The notes: a model not told the origin generated them from the letters alone. DNA of 64,000 bases from Clostridium cavendishii DSM 21758 (GCF_900141845.1 NZ_FQZB01000006.1:186001-250000); one strand, 5' to 3'. Positions 7,819-17,707 are shown, counted from the first letter of the stretch. Made by a program: numbers and translations.

Positions 7819-10035
7819 CTAGTATGTTTTAGCATAAACTACATTTGTAAAGTCACTACATACTTTTGTTTGGCCAACTACTCTATATGCTTTCACTTTG
7901 TAATAATAAGTGTTACCCTTTATTAATCCCGTATTTACAAAGCTTAAAGATGTTGTAACTTTCACTAAACTATACACTCCATTACTTGAAGTAGCTCTGT
8001 ATACATCATATGCAGTTGCTCCTACTACTGGATTCCATGAAGTAGTTATACTAGTTGAATTTGTCCTTACTGCTTTACAATTTGCTGGTATTAATGGGAC
8101 TACCTTTGCACTTACTATAGTTGCATAATTTCCATATATTTTTGTTTGTCCAACTAATCTATATGCTCTTATTTTATAATAGTAAGTTGTTCCTGTTACC
8201 AATCCTACATTATTATAACTTAATACAGTTCCTGTCACTGTACCTACTAATGAATATATTCCTGTATCTGATGTTGATCTCCAAATTTCATATCCACTTG
8301 CTCCTGGTACTAATCCCCAACTTGTATTAATACTATTATATGATGATGACACTGCCGGAACTACTTTAGGTACTCCTAATATTGGTTTTGCACCTACTAT
8401 AGATGTAAAGTTACTGTATGCTTTAACATTTCCAACCATAGTATACGCTCTTACCTTATAGTAATAAGAAGTTCCTACAACTAACCCTGTATCACTATAA
8501 TTTGTTGATGTTGTTTTTGATATTAAATTATAAGTTCCTGTACTAGATGTTGATCTCCAAATCTCATATCCACTTGCTAATGTTACTTGATTCCAGCTTG
8601 TACTAATAGCATCATATCCTGTAGATATTGCCTTTATATTTGTAGGTATAGCTGGATTAGTAATCCATTTTGCAAATAAAGTCATATTATTTGTAACTTT
8701 ATCAGTTGTAAAATTCCATGGTGTTATACAAGCTAATTCCTTATACCATCCTCCAAAAGTATAACCTGTCTTTGTAGGTGATGTTGGTGCTGTTATTAAA
8801 TTATTATTATCAACTTGTAAATTTCCTACAATACTTCCACCTTGGCTGTTAAATGCTACTGTATTTTTCGTTATATACAATTCTTGAAATGGTATAGAAT
8901 TACTAACTGCATAACCTTGTGCATAAGAACTTGGTATTCCCTTTATCTTAAAATCTGAATTACAACTATTAAATGTTAAAAAACCAATACTAGTAACACT
9001 TTGAGGAATTGTTACTCCTGTTAAGGATGTACAATAATAAAATGCATAATCACCAATACTAGTAACACTATCTGGAATTGTTATATTTGTAAAAGAATAA
9101 CAATGAGCAAATGCATTAAAATCTATGGTTTTAACAGTGTTTGGGATTGTTATATTTTGGAGAACCTTGCACATAATAAAGGCACGATATCCAATTCTAA
9201 CTACACCATTTGGGATTGTTATATTAGTAAGAGCTGTGCAATTTTCAAATGAACTGTTACCAATATTTTTAAGATTACTTGGAAGTGTAACCCCTGTAAG
9301 AGCAAAACAATTGTAAAATATAAAAGTACCTGTATCAGTAAGATTATTTGACAATCTTACAATTGATAAAAGTTGACAATTATAAAACAAATAATTCCCT
9401 ACACTTGTTACACTATCAGGCATTATTACAGACTTAAGAGATTTACAATCCTTAAATGCACCTTCACCGATGCTTGTTACACCACTTGGAATTGTTATAC
9501 TTGCAAGAGAATTACACTCCAAAAATGCATAAATTCCAATACTTTTTACACTATCAGGAATTGTTATTCCTGTGAATGCTTTGCAATCTTGAAAAGTACA
9601 ATTTCCTATATTACTAAGATTCGTTGGAAGTGTTATGCTTGGAAGCGATGTACAATATGCAAAAGCACTATCCCCTATACTTGTAACACTATTTGGTATT
9701 GATATGTTTACAAGAGACGAACAATAATAAAATGCAAAACCACCTATACTTGTAACAGTATCTGGTATAATTACATTAGTTAATGCCTTATTTTTAAAAG
9801 CATTATTTGCTATACTCGTGACAGTATGCCCATCTATTGAGCTAGGTATGGTAATATTTGTATCACTACCATTGTAACCTGTTATGGAATATGTTATTCC
9901 ATCATCAGACTGCCAAGTAAAACCCTTTGCATCTGTACCTGTTGTCGTTGCAAGTGCAGGCATGACATTAAAGCTTAAAAATAAGCTTATAAAAACAAGA
10001 ATTACTGATAGCATCCTTAATCTTTTGTTTTTCAT
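7819..10035 (-). CDS. Secreted BspA-type leucine-rich-repeat protein with InlB repeat and three FN3 domains
   Basis: This is a 738-residue exported protein. A signal peptide (MKNKRLRMLSVILVF, ending near ALAT at 30) is followed by a short linker. About 13 BspA-like leucine-rich repeats of roughly 23 residues lie at about 70-385, with the repeating pattern ITIPxSVTSIGxxAFxxC. One Listeria-type InlB B-repeat follows at about 388-462 (GYTFGGWYKE), then three fibronectin-III-like domains at 462-738, each ending in a YYYKVRAY-type strand. There is no LPxTG motif, choline-binding or S-layer domain, so it is probably released or non-covalently attached. Such proteins bind host or surface ligands. 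The ribosome site gggagg is strong, and a terminator follows at 7664-7711. Confidence 0.92.
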   Translation of the reverse strand: MKNKRLRMLSVILVFISLFLSFNVMPALATTTGTDAKGFTWQSDDGITYSITGYNGSDTNITIPSSIDGHTVTSIANNAFKNKALTNVIIPDTVTSIGGFAFYYCSSLVNISIPNSVTSIGDSAFAYCTSLPSITLPTNLSNIGNCTFQDCKAFTGITIPDSVKSIGIYAFLECNSLASITIPSGVTSIGEGAFKDCKSLKSVIMPDSVTSVGNYLFYNCQLLSIVRLSNNLTDTGTFIFYNCFALTGVTLPSNLKNIGNSSFENCTALTNITIPNGVVRIGYRAFIMCKVLQNITIPNTVKTIDFNAFAHCYSFTNITIPDSVTSIGDYAFYYCTSLTGVTIPQSVTSIGFLTFNSCNSDFKIKGIPSSYAQGYAVSNSIPFQELYITKNTVAFNSQGGSIVGNLQVDNNNLITAPTSPTKTGYTFGGWYKELACITPWNFTTDKVTNNMTLFAKWITNPAIPTNIKAISTGYDAISTSWNQVTLASGYEIWRSTSSTGTYNLISKTTSTNYSDTGLVVGTSYYYKVRAYTMVGNVKAYSNFTSIVGAKPILGVPKVVPAVSSSYNSINTSWGLVPGASGYEIWRSTSDTGIYSLVGTVTGTVLSYNNVGLVTGTTYYYKIRAYRLVGQTKIYGNYATIVSAKVVPLIPANCKAVRTNSTSITTSWNPVVGATAYDVYRATSSNGVYSLVKVTTSLSFVNTGLIKGNTYYYKVKAYRVVGQTKVCSDFTNVVYAKTY

Positions 10036-10321
10036 ATCTCTCCTCCCACCACAAAATAATAAATTTTTATTCTTTTACTTATAAATAAAATTATTACTAT
10101 TATCGTATTTTCTATTTACTATTTGAAAATTTTCTCTTACCAATAGATAAAAATTATTCCAAATAAAATTTCATTTCAAATTAAACTCTTAACTTAATAA
10201 TTATTTCATCATCACTTTTCCTTCTATATTTAAAATACTAGTTTTTCATCCAAAATGATTACCTACCAAAATTTTCATTGTTATTTACACCTTTAAGTTA
10301 GTTTTAAAATATATCTATTCT

Positions 10322-10954
10322 TTATTTCATCGAATTCATTAATTCAAAGAAATATTTAGGGTCTTGAGTTTTATAAACATTAAACCAAGCCTGTAATGTT
10401 TCTTCTTTAAATACATCTAACAATCTCAATACTTGCATAGTAAATTCTAATGGTGCTAGTCCAGATGAAGTAATTAAGTTTTCATCTGTAACTACTGATT
10501 CAAATCTATAATATTTTTCTCCAATATAATTAGGTACTACCATTTTAAGATATTCTAAATCGTTGCTTGTATGGCTTCTAGAATTTAATATTCCTCTCTT
10601 TGCAAGTCCTAATGTTGCTCCACAGATAGCTGCAACTAGATTTCCTTGCATTAAGGCTACTTTAACTTTTTCAAGCATATTATCATGGATTGATTCTGTC
10701 CATGTAAATCCACCTGGTAGAACTAAAACATCCTCATCTTTAAGGTTACATTCATCAATAGAGATTTCCGGTAATACTTTTAGTCCTCCCATTGTGGTGA
10801 TAAAATTTTTATTATTTCCTACCGTAATTACTTGTACAGGTGGTATCCCCTTTTTAAAATATCTTCCTGAATTTAATTCTGCAGTTAAATAACCTATCTC
10901 CCAGTCTGCCATAGTATCAAAAACATAAAGATAAACCTTTCTTGTATTCATCAA
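10322..10954 (-). CDS. DJ-1/PfpI family protein
   Basis: The product is a 210-residue class-I glutamine-amidotransferase-like protein. The nucleophile elbow is AAICGATLGLA with Cys111, and the conserved acidic partner is Glu19 in DWEIG. The LVLPGGFTW loop and the SSGLAPLEF segment also fit. Members include glyoxalase III/deglycase-like and chaperone-like proteins and the regulators' ligand domains, and the activity here cannot be fixed. The start is either TTG at 10954 (6 bases after AAGGAG, as in other TTG genes of this window) or ATG at 10951. It follows the WYL regulator on the same strand but a strong terminator separates them. Confidence 0.88.
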   Translation of the reverse strand: MMNTRKVYLYVFDTMADWEIGYLTAELNSGRYFKKGIPPVQVITVGNNKNFITTMGGLKVLPEISIDECNLKDEDVLVLPGGFTWTESIHDNMLEKVKVALMQGNLVAAICGATLGLAKRGILNSRSHTSNDLEYLKMVVPNYIGEKYYRFESVVTDENLITSSGLAPLEFTMQVLRLLDVFKEETLQAWFNVYKTQDPKYFFELMNSMK

Positions 10955-11011
10955 TATACGCTCCTTTTATATATTTTTTAAAATAACTTTACTAATTTCA
11001 TATCTTATTAT

Positions 11012-11050
11012 AAAAAAACTTCACTGACAGTCTTAGTCAGTGAAGTTTTT
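11012..11050 (-). terminator. Strong bidirectional hairpin terminator after the WYL regulator
   Basis: AAAAACTTCACTGAC and GTCAGTGAAGTTTTT form a perfect 15-bp stem around a 7-base loop, with T-rich tails both ways. The stop codon of the WYL gene lies inside the stem. Only about 57 bases remain for a DJ-1 promoter downstream, and I see no clear one. Confidence 0.9.
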
Positions 11051-12011
11051 AAACTTTATAATATTCAATTAATCCTAGCAAATCTTCAATAATTTTTCCC
11101 TTTAAACTACTAGGTTCAATTACCTGAATCGATTTGCCATATGGTAAAAGTAATTGCGGTACATATTTATAAATTATTTCATCTTCAAGTAAAAACGTAA
11201 CTTGATTTAAAGTTCGCTCTTTAAAATAATGTCCTAAAAACCAATGCCTACATAAATTATCTAATGCACTTGCTTTGCCACCAATAACTAAATAACTAAA
11301 CTTTTTCTTCTCTTCTACTGATCCCATCAGATTTTGCATAAAGAATTTACTTGCTGAAAAATCTTGTAATTTATTGAACTTAAGCTTTGTCTGATTTATA
11401 TTATAAATTCGATCTACTCTAAAACTACGGATTTCATTTCTCATATGGCAAAAACCTACTATATACCAATTATTACTCCAGTAAACTAGTCCATATGGAT
11501 CAATAGTTCTACCCTTTGATTGTTCTTCCTTTTTTGTATGATATTCAATTTCTATAGACAAGTCATTTACTATGCTATCCTCTAGCTCTCTTAATAATGA
11601 CTCTATATTAGGTTTCCCAACTGAACTTATTACTTCAACACCTTCTAAATACTGCTTGACTATCATTTCCTGCTCTTCATTTGAATACATTTTTAGCTTC
11701 GATGCTGCTCTTTCTAATGCCTCATCAAAAAAATATCCTGCCTCTTTTGCAAAAATAGTAGCTTGAAGTAGTGCTATTTGCTCTTCAACATCAAAAAACA
11801 GAGGTGCTTCAATAAAATTATTAAGCAAAGTGTATCCACCATTATGACCTGCATCTGCTATAATTGGTACTCCACTAGCTGAAAGTGTATCAATATAACG
11901 ATAAACAGTTCTTATATTAATCTCTAACTTTTCAGATATTTGCTTTGCAGTAATTCTCTCTCCTGATTTAAGCATCCAAATAATTGCCATCATATTATCA
12001 ATTTTGGCCAT
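11049..12011 (-). CDS. HTH-11/WYL-domain transcriptional regulator (YafY family)
   Basis: This 320-residue regulator has an N-terminal winged HTH at residues 5-60 (ERITAKQISEKLEINIRTVYRYID). It is followed by the YafY linker and a WYL ligand-binding domain at about 140-215 (SIEIEYHTKKEE, then IDPYGLVYWSNNWYIVGFCH and EIRSFRVDRI), and by a C-terminal WCX region ending in LLPYGKSIQVIEP. WYL proteins usually repress or activate neighbouring stress, defence or metabolic genes on binding nucleotides or nucleic-acid fragments. The adjacent DJ-1 gene is the likeliest target but has no visible operator. No defence island is present. Confidence 0.92.
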   Translation of the reverse strand: MAKIDNMMAIIWMLKSGERITAKQISEKLEINIRTVYRYIDTLSASGVPIIADAGHNGGYTLLNNFIEAPLFFDVEEQIALLQATIFAKEAGYFFDEALERAASKLKMYSNEEQEMIVKQYLEGVEVISSVGKPNIESLLRELEDSIVNDLSIEIEYHTKKEEQSKGRTIDPYGLVYWSNNWYIVGFCHMRNEIRSFRVDRIYNINQTKLKFNKLQDFSASKFFMQNLMGSVEEKKKFSYLVIGGKASALDNLCRHWFLGHYFKERTLNQVTFLLEDEIIYKYVPQLLLPYGKSIQVIEPSSLKGKIIEDLLGLIEYYKV

Positions 12012-12143
12012 AGAATTTCACATCCCCATTCTATAATCTAGAATTTATTCATTATAATCTCCACTCTTATCACTTGATTTTTTAAATTTATTTCAGTTTA
12101 CTACAATTCATTCAAGTCCATCATATATCTATACTGGTTATTT

Positions 12144-12512
12144 TCAAATATCTCTTTTACTGATTTCATCTGTTATTAGTGATTTTGAAATATACATGGC
12201 TTGTATTATATTCTTAAAACGATTGTAATGAGAGGTGCCTTCCACAAATTTTAGCTGTGCTTTTTCACATTTGCTAATAATTGAAGATACAGGGCGTAAT
12301 GCTTCTATCAATTCTTCTTTTGTATATTTATCCGTAACATTTTCATCTGTAATTAATGATTTTGAAATATACATAGATTTTATCCTGTTCTTAAGAAGTG
12401 TGTGCTGAGAGGTCCCCTCTGCAAACTTGGGCTGTATTTTTTCACACTTACTGATAGTTGAGGATACAACTCGTAGCGCTTCTTCCAATTCTTCTTTTGT
12501 ATATTTATCCAT
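12144..12512 (-). CDS. Small protein made of two tandem 59-residue units, unrecognised
   Basis: This 122-residue cytoplasmic protein starts at an ATG behind gaggtg. Residues 2-60 and 61-119 are copies of the same helical unit, identical at about 42 of 59 positions. Each begins DKYTKEEL, carries a single Cys in SKCEKxQ and ends MYISKSLITDE. The unit resembles short clostridial orphan proteins of about 60 residues. No enzymatic motif is visible. Each unit should fold as two or three helices, possibly as a protein-interaction module. It stands alone, with no obvious operon partner. Confidence 0.75.
   Translation of the reverse strand: MDKYTKEELEEALRVVSSTISKCEKIQPKFAEGTSQHTLLKNRIKSMYISKSLITDENVTDKYTKEELIEALRPVSSIISKCEKAQLKFVEGTSHYNRFKNIIQAMYISKSLITDEISKRDI
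12156..12509 (-). repeat. Tandem 177-bp in-frame duplication
   Basis: Unit 1 is 12333-12509 and unit 2 is 12156-12332, with an exact period of 59 codons. Both units have diverged in codons as well as residues, so the duplication is not recent. Confidence 0.85.
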
Positions 12513-12775
12513 AACATTTCACCTCAAATTCATAATTTATATAGCTTGTATTATAATACAACTATCTCTAACCGAAAATAACTTACTGTCAAATTTCTAT
12601 TTAGCAGTGAGTTTTACCACTAATTAATCTATATTTACACAAATCAATTAATAATTATTGTATATAATTATATCTTATACAAAATCTACTGTTTACTATA
12701 ACATTTTTGGTTAATATTGTATACTAAGATTGTTCTTCCATTCTTATATTTGGTTTTATCATTTTAAGATTCAAG

Positions 12776-12886
12776 CTACTCCTTTTGAAGCAGCAAATCA
12801 AATTTTGACATGAAGTCCTTATATGCTTCCTTAGCTTCTCTTGGGTTATTTCCAAACATGCTTAGCACAAAATCACCCTCTATCAT
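12776..12886 (-). pseudogene. Fragment of a Y1-type (IS200/RAYT-like) transposase
   Basis: An isolated 36-codon frame reads from ATG to a stop and contains DFVLSMFGNNPREAKEAY followed by KDFM. The pattern of an aspartate, then VLSxF, a short variable stretch and Ax-x-Y-x-xF closely recalls the segment just after the catalytic domain of clostridial REP-associated/IS200-like transposases. The HUH catalytic part is absent. The rest of the 12513-13109 gap shows only AT-rich DNA, presumably with the promoter of the next gene. Confidence 0.5.
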
Positions 12887-13109
12887 TTATGAATAAAAAA
12901 AACATTTGTTTTATATTATTTATATAAATAAAGGCGATTATTCTATTAATTATTAATCGTCCCCTCATTTTATAACAATTTAATATTTTGATAATATTGG
13001 GATAATAAGTATATTTTTATAAAATTACTATAATTATTTACCAAAAATGTACGAATATATAATTAAGCAAATTGTAAAACAAAAATCTTTTAAACAAGGA
13101 GGCAGTAAT

Positions 13110-14069
13110 ATGTCATTAGATATTCCATCATATTATTATACGGATGTTTCTAAACGGGTGAAGGATGAGAGCTGGGAGAGCATAAATGCTAAACTTTCTA
13201 AATCTGATTCTAATTGTATAAATGATATAAGTACTCGTTTAGATAGTTCAAAATGTATTGATTTACGCTCAAATAGAGGACAATCAAATAATCAGTTATC
13301 AGATGAAACAATTAAAAGAATAGAAGCTACTAAGAAAAATGTAGGCAAAATAGATTTAGCTGCCATTCAAAAAATCTGTCCTGAATATGAAACTACGGTT
13401 ATGAATAAATCAGGTAAAGCACTTGATTATTACAACTTCAAAGACTGTATAAATAGTATGACGGAACTTAATGCTGAACAAAAAACTACACTTAGAAATG
13501 CCATAATTACTTCAACAGAATCTGTAGATGGCCAGCAACAAGATAGTACTACTTTTGGTATGCGTATTAGTCAAACTGATATGGAACTAAAATATATATC
13601 TAAAAAACTTGTACCTGAAAAATACCAGGATCAGTTTAACTCAATGGTGGATAAATATACAGATGAGTTAACTGACAGATATGCAAATCTCTTAGAAACT
13701 TTTGATACAGCCATTATGAAGACAACAGATCAAAGTCTTATAGCGAGTGGTTGGAAGGAAAAAGCAAAAGAATCCTTAGAAGCACTGAAGAATGGAACGG
13801 ATTCATTTCATACATCTAAAAAATTCTATGATGACATTTATAAAAACGTAGATATAACAAACGATGATAAACTTAAAGAAGGATTATCATCAGTATATGA
13901 TAATTTCATAAAAAATAATACTTCTTATATCAAAGCCACAGGGCCAGTAGATCAAGTTAGTTTAGTAAGAGAAGTTAAATATCTTAGTGAAAAATGGAAT
14001 GCTGTGGTTGATGAAATGAATGGTTCTAGTAGCTTAAAATTTACAACTTCTTTAGATTGTGTTAGATAA
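13110..14069 (+). CDS. Hypothetical 319-residue cytoplasmic protein
   Basis: The start is placed at the ATG at 13110 because aaggagg lies 7 bases upstream. A longer frame from 13047 lacks such a site. The protein is hydrophilic, without a signal peptide, membrane segment or recognisable motif. It looks mainly helical, with heptad-like stretches around residues 170-235 (QFNSMVDKYTDELTDRYANLL). It has four scattered cysteines and a serine/asparagine-rich N-terminus. I do not recognise a family. It is the only plus-strand gene in the first 20 kb and is flanked by a transposase fragment, so recent acquisition is possible. The two hairpins downstream separate it from the convergent gene. Confidence 0.7.
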   Translation: MSLDIPSYYYTDVSKRVKDESWESINAKLSKSDSNCINDISTRLDSSKCIDLRSNRGQSNNQLSDETIKRIEATKKNVGKIDLAAIQKICPEYETTVMNKSGKALDYYNFKDCINSMTELNAEQKTTLRNAIITSTESVDGQQQDSTTFGMRISQTDMELKYISKKLVPEKYQDQFNSMVDKYTDELTDRYANLLETFDTAIMKTTDQSLIASGWKEKAKESLEALKNGTDSFHTSKKFYDDIYKNVDITNDDKLKEGLSSVYDNFIKNNTSYIKATGPVDQVSLVREVKYLSEKWNAVVDEMNGSSSLKFTTSLDCVR

Positions 14070-14108
14070 TGTAATTTTAATAAATGAATTAACTATTCAG
14101 TTATTAAT

Positions 14109-14153
14109 AATTAAATTTATATCCATGATAAATTCGTGGATATAAATTTAATT
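14109..14153 (+). terminator. Perfect 17-bp stem hairpin after the 13110 gene
   Basis: AATTAAATTTATATCCA pairs exactly with TGGATATAAATTTAATT around an 11-base loop. The tail is not strongly T-rich, but the position 40 bases after a stop codon supports a terminator role. Confidence 0.6.
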
Positions 14154-14188
14154 GCTTTAACTGTGGGATAAAATGTATTATTAATAAT

Positions 14189-14223
14189 CTCCCCATTAAG
14201 CCATAGTTTATGGCTTAATGGAG
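14189..14223. terminator. Second intergenic hairpin between convergent genes
   Basis: CCATTAAGCCATA pairs with TATGGCTTAATGG around a 5-base loop. The convergent gene begins its 3' end about 155 bases further on. There is no long T run on either side, so it could be a pausing or RNA-stability element. The rest of 14224-14377 shows nothing recognisable. Confidence 0.45.
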
Positions 14224-14377
14224 AAATAAATAAGAATCTTACCCTTAATAATTTTTTTAATTTTTTTAGCACACTCAATATTTCTCACTTACCATCCTCT
14301 AAAGCTGCTTAATAAACTTTAGATTTTAATATAATTACACTTATCAACTTAGTCAACTTGTTTACTAATGAAACCTA

Positions 14378-15079
14378 TTACTTAATTGGTGAATATTGGT
14401 ATAAAATCTTTCCACTACTATTTATAACTTTTACATAATTATCAAGTGAATAAATGGAAATTACATTACAATTTTTTACATCTACACATATTTTAGAATC
14501 TTTTATATAAATTTCTAAGTCCCAGGTTGGATATCCTACTAGTTCAGTCCAAGTAGGGTAAGGTGCAACACTTACATCTAAATTTCCCTCACTATTAGTC
14601 TTATAAAGTAACTTATAGTTCGGATCTTGTGTTACTTTATTAGATGGCGCTTTTGTACTTGTCGCTGGTTTTGCATTTGTAGCTGGTTTTATATTTACTG
14701 CTGGCTTTGTATTTGCATCTGCTACTGTTTTTTTATTTACCACTGGTTTTTCTTTTACTACTGGTTTTTCTTTTGTCACTGTTTTTTCATCTACCACTGG
14801 TTTCTCATCCGCCACTGGTTTTTCATCCGCCACTGGTTTTGTATCTACTACTGATTTTTCATCTACTACTGCCACTTTCTTTTGTTCTTCAACCTTATCT
14901 AGCTCTTGTTGTCTTAATTTTTCTTTATTTATGTCTTCCTGTTTTTGAATAAAAAGTTTCTTTTGTTTTATATCATTTTGTTGATATAAATTATATAGCC
15001 CAACCAAAGCTACTATAATTGTAAAAAATATTATTCCTAAAATAGATGTTTTTTTGTTAAACTTTAATCTTTTGTTCAA
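14378..15079 (-). CDS. Membrane-anchored protein with coiled coil and KPV/E-rich spacer
   Basis: This 233-residue protein starts at a TTG 6 bases after GGGGGA. One transmembrane helix (about 13-29, SILGIIFFTIIVALVGLY) anchors it with most of the chain outside. Residues 33-70 are a charged, probable coiled-coil segment. Residues 70-145 form a low-complexity spacer of six- to seven-residue repeats (xDEKPV, KEKPV, then xxKPAT) like the wall-spanning spacers of TonB or Gram-positive surface proteins. The last 80 residues form a small globular domain (NYKLLYKTNSEGNLDV...YPTWTELVGYPTWDLEI) that I do not recognise. Its role is likely at the envelope. Confidence 0.7.
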   Translation of the reverse strand: MNKRLKFNKKTSILGIIFFTIIVALVGLYNLYQQNDIKQKKLFIQKQEDINKEKLRQQELDKVEEQKKVAVVDEKSVVDTKPVADEKPVADEKPVVDEKTVTKEKPVVKEKPVVNKKTVADANTKPAVNIKPATNAKPATSTKAPSNKVTQDPNYKLLYKTNSEGNLDVSVAPYPTWTELVGYPTWDLEIYIKDSKICVDVKNCNVISIYSLDNYVKVINSSGKILYQYSPIK

Positions 15080-15220
15080 ATTTAATCCCCCTTGGTAATC
15101 TATTTATACACTAACTATTAGTTATAATAACATCTATACTATTACTAGAACAACATATTTACCACTAAAATGCCAAGGTAATATTTGTACACCAATTAAT
15201 TTTAATATATAAAATTTATT

Positions 15221-17458
15221 TTACTTCAATAATGGTGATACATTCCCTAAATAAAATATATCCAAAGTATGAAGAGCTCTTGTGCAGGCTGTATAGAGTA
15301 ACAATCTATCCTCTGCATTCTTATACCTTAAGTCACTAGCATTATATATCATAACCACATCAAATTCTAACCCCTTAGCAAGATATGCAGGAATAACTAA
15401 AATATCAGAAGTATACTCATCATCCTCACTTACAATCATCTTAACATTAATTCTATCTTTCAAATAATTGTAGACCCTCTGTGCTTCGCAAGCATTTTTT
15501 GTTATTATTCCTATGGAATTATGCCCATTATCCTTATGGATTTTTACCTCTTCAACTATTCTTTCATTTATAGCTTCTTCATCTAGAAAACCAGTTAGTT
15601 TAGGACACTCACCACTTCTTTCCACGTATTCATCATGAATTTCCGCGCTTAATATTTTTCGTGAAAATTTAGTTATTTCCATTGTTGACCTATAACTTTT
15701 AGTTAAATTTATTATAGAAGTATCCTCAGCCTTTAGTATATTTACAACATTGTTATAACTTCCAACATTCATATAAGGGTTAATAGATTGAGATATATCA
15801 CCAAGAATTGTTTTATTTGCTTTGTTAAATAATTGGTTGAAAATTTCATACTGTAATGGTGAATAGTCTTGAGCCTCATCAATAATTACGTACTTTACTT
15901 CTTCTGTTTTTGGAATGCCACCTACAGCCCCTTTTATAAATAATAAAGCTATCTGATCTTCATAATTTATCTTTTTAGCCTTTAAATTCTCTAGGGTATA
16001 TCTTTTAATTTTCCTAATACTTTCATTATCATATTTAATATTCGCTATCTTTAAGAAGTCCTCTAATTTTTCATAAAAGGTTTTATAACAATCCATTAAA
16101 TCAAATTTGGTTTTTTCCTCCACTTCATTAACTATAGCTTTAATTTCACCACCTACTAAAGCTTTACTTACTTTAATTATTTCATTCTTCTCTAAATATT
16201 CACCAGATTTTTGTACTTCTTCCACTGTCTTATCAACTAATCTTTTTTCATAAGGTTCTATAAGATATAAAATCCTTTGCTTTAGCTTTTCTAATTTTCT
16301 CTTAAGAGGTAAATTCTTATAGTCGTTATAAAATAATTCCTGTATTTCCACTTCCGAAATTATAACTTCACCTCTTAAAGTAATATCCCCAAAATCCCTA
16401 CTCATTTTTTTTAAATGTTCTATATATACTTTTAATAAATCAACAAATTCCACAGAAGACTTAAATTTTAAGCTTTTAATCCTAACATCATAAAGTATCT
16501 CACTTTTATCACCAAAAATATTCTCCATCATTTCACAATAATCTTCCTTACCATCTACATCTTCTAGAACTTTATGCATATATTCTTTAAATGTAGTTTG
16601 CAACATATTATCTTCCCCAAGCTGAGGTAAAACGCTAGAAATATAATCATTAAAAATATTATTTGGAGAAAATATCACGATGTTTTTAGATGTTATAATA
16701 TCACGATGCTTATATAATAAATAGGCAATCCTATGAAGAGCAACAGAAGTTTTCCCACTTCCAGCTGGTCCCTGAACAATTAAATTTTTATATTTCTCAT
16801 TACGAATTGCCTTGTTTTGCTCCTTTTGAATTGTAGTTATAATAGCCTTCATTTTATTGTCACTACTTTTACTTAATATATCTTGAAGCACCTCATCATC
16901 TATTTTTATATTACTGTCAAACATATAATCAATCTTGCCATTACTAATTTTATATTGCCTTTTCATTGATATTTTTCCATTTATAATTCCTTCAGGACAC
17001 TTATAATAAGCATCTCCAATTTCATAATCATAATACATACTAGAAATTGGAGCTCTCCAATCATATATAAGAAAATCAAAATCTTCATTAATTAAATTAG
17101 AAATTCCAATATAACATTTTTCAACTTTTTCTTCTCCCTCTTCCTTAAAATCCATCCTTGCAAAATAAGGAGATGAAATCATATTCTCATATTTGTCAAC
17201 TAGTTTTCTTTCAAACTCATGGCTCCTTTTTTGAATTTTCATAGTATTAATAAATTGCATGAAATCTACAACATGTTGTAACCCATTTTCCACCGAAACA
17301 GCTCCAACATCTTCCCATAATTCTCTTTGTGCCTCAATAGCATCTTTTCTAAAATTATCCCTAGAATTTCTCTTTTCTTCTAATTGTCTTTTTACCTCCC
17401 TAAGTATCTTATCTAACCATTCTATTTCTACTAGCCATTCAGATTTATTTATTGACAA
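15221..17458 (-). CDS. helD: HelD-type UvrD-like helicase (RNA polymerase recycling factor)
   Basis: The product is 745 residues, within the usual size range, and starts at a TTG 7 bases after AAGGAGG. An N-terminal coiled coil (about 10-50) leads into the HelD-specific segment FDFLIYDWRAPISSMYYDY. UvrD-type motor motifs then follow: Walker A GPAGSGKTS (230-238), Walker B IIDEAQDYS, QSINPYMNV, LTKSYRSTMEI, and the late AKGLEFDVV and LLYTACTRAL. Firmicute HelD binds stalled RNA polymerase and releases it from DNA and nascent RNA using ATP. The gene stands alone with no clear operon partners. Confidence 0.92.
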   Translation of the reverse strand: MSINKSEWLVEIEWLDKILREVKRQLEEKRNSRDNFRKDAIEAQRELWEDVGAVSVENGLQHVVDFMQFINTMKIQKRSHEFERKLVDKYENMISSPYFARMDFKEEGEEKVEKCYIGISNLINEDFDFLIYDWRAPISSMYYDYEIGDAYYKCPEGIINGKISMKRQYKISNGKIDYMFDSNIKIDDEVLQDILSKSSDNKMKAIITTIQKEQNKAIRNEKYKNLIVQGPAGSGKTSVALHRIAYLLYKHRDIITSKNIVIFSPNNIFNDYISSVLPQLGEDNMLQTTFKEYMHKVLEDVDGKEDYCEMMENIFGDKSEILYDVRIKSLKFKSSVEFVDLLKVYIEHLKKMSRDFGDITLRGEVIISEVEIQELFYNDYKNLPLKRKLEKLKQRILYLIEPYEKRLVDKTVEEVQKSGEYLEKNEIIKVSKALVGGEIKAIVNEVEEKTKFDLMDCYKTFYEKLEDFLKIANIKYDNESIRKIKRYTLENLKAKKINYEDQIALLFIKGAVGGIPKTEEVKYVIIDEAQDYSPLQYEIFNQLFNKANKTILGDISQSINPYMNVGSYNNVVNILKAEDTSIINLTKSYRSTMEITKFSRKILSAEIHDEYVERSGECPKLTGFLDEEAINERIVEEVKIHKDNGHNSIGIITKNACEAQRVYNYLKDRINVKMIVSEDDEYTSDILVIPAYLAKGLEFDVVMIYNASDLRYKNAEDRLLLYTACTRALHTLDIFYLGNVSPLLK

Positions 17459-17707
17459 AATATCTCCTCCTTGTAATGAGCATTAGTATTGCTATTTTAG
17501 CATATACACCTGAAATTACTAGTCTATAATTATTGGGTTATATATGATATAATTAAAGTGTAGAGATAGTATTTTCACTTAAATACACATAAAAATAAGA
17601 TAGACTCTTTAAAGTCTATCTATAATATTAAATCTCTTCAATTTTCCATCTACATCTTCATTCTTTGAAACATATGATCTCTGTATTAATAATACCTTTA
17701 TAAATTT

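Noticed and set aside
9373..9702. 109-residue plus-strand frame rich in Cys, Thr and Tyr
   Set aside because: It is antisense to the leucine-rich repeats and its repeats simply mirror them.
14627..14952. Tyr/Phe/Leu-rich plus-strand frames opposite the 14378 gene
   Set aside because: They are the antisense of the lysine/proline/valine repeat region and have no ribosome sites.
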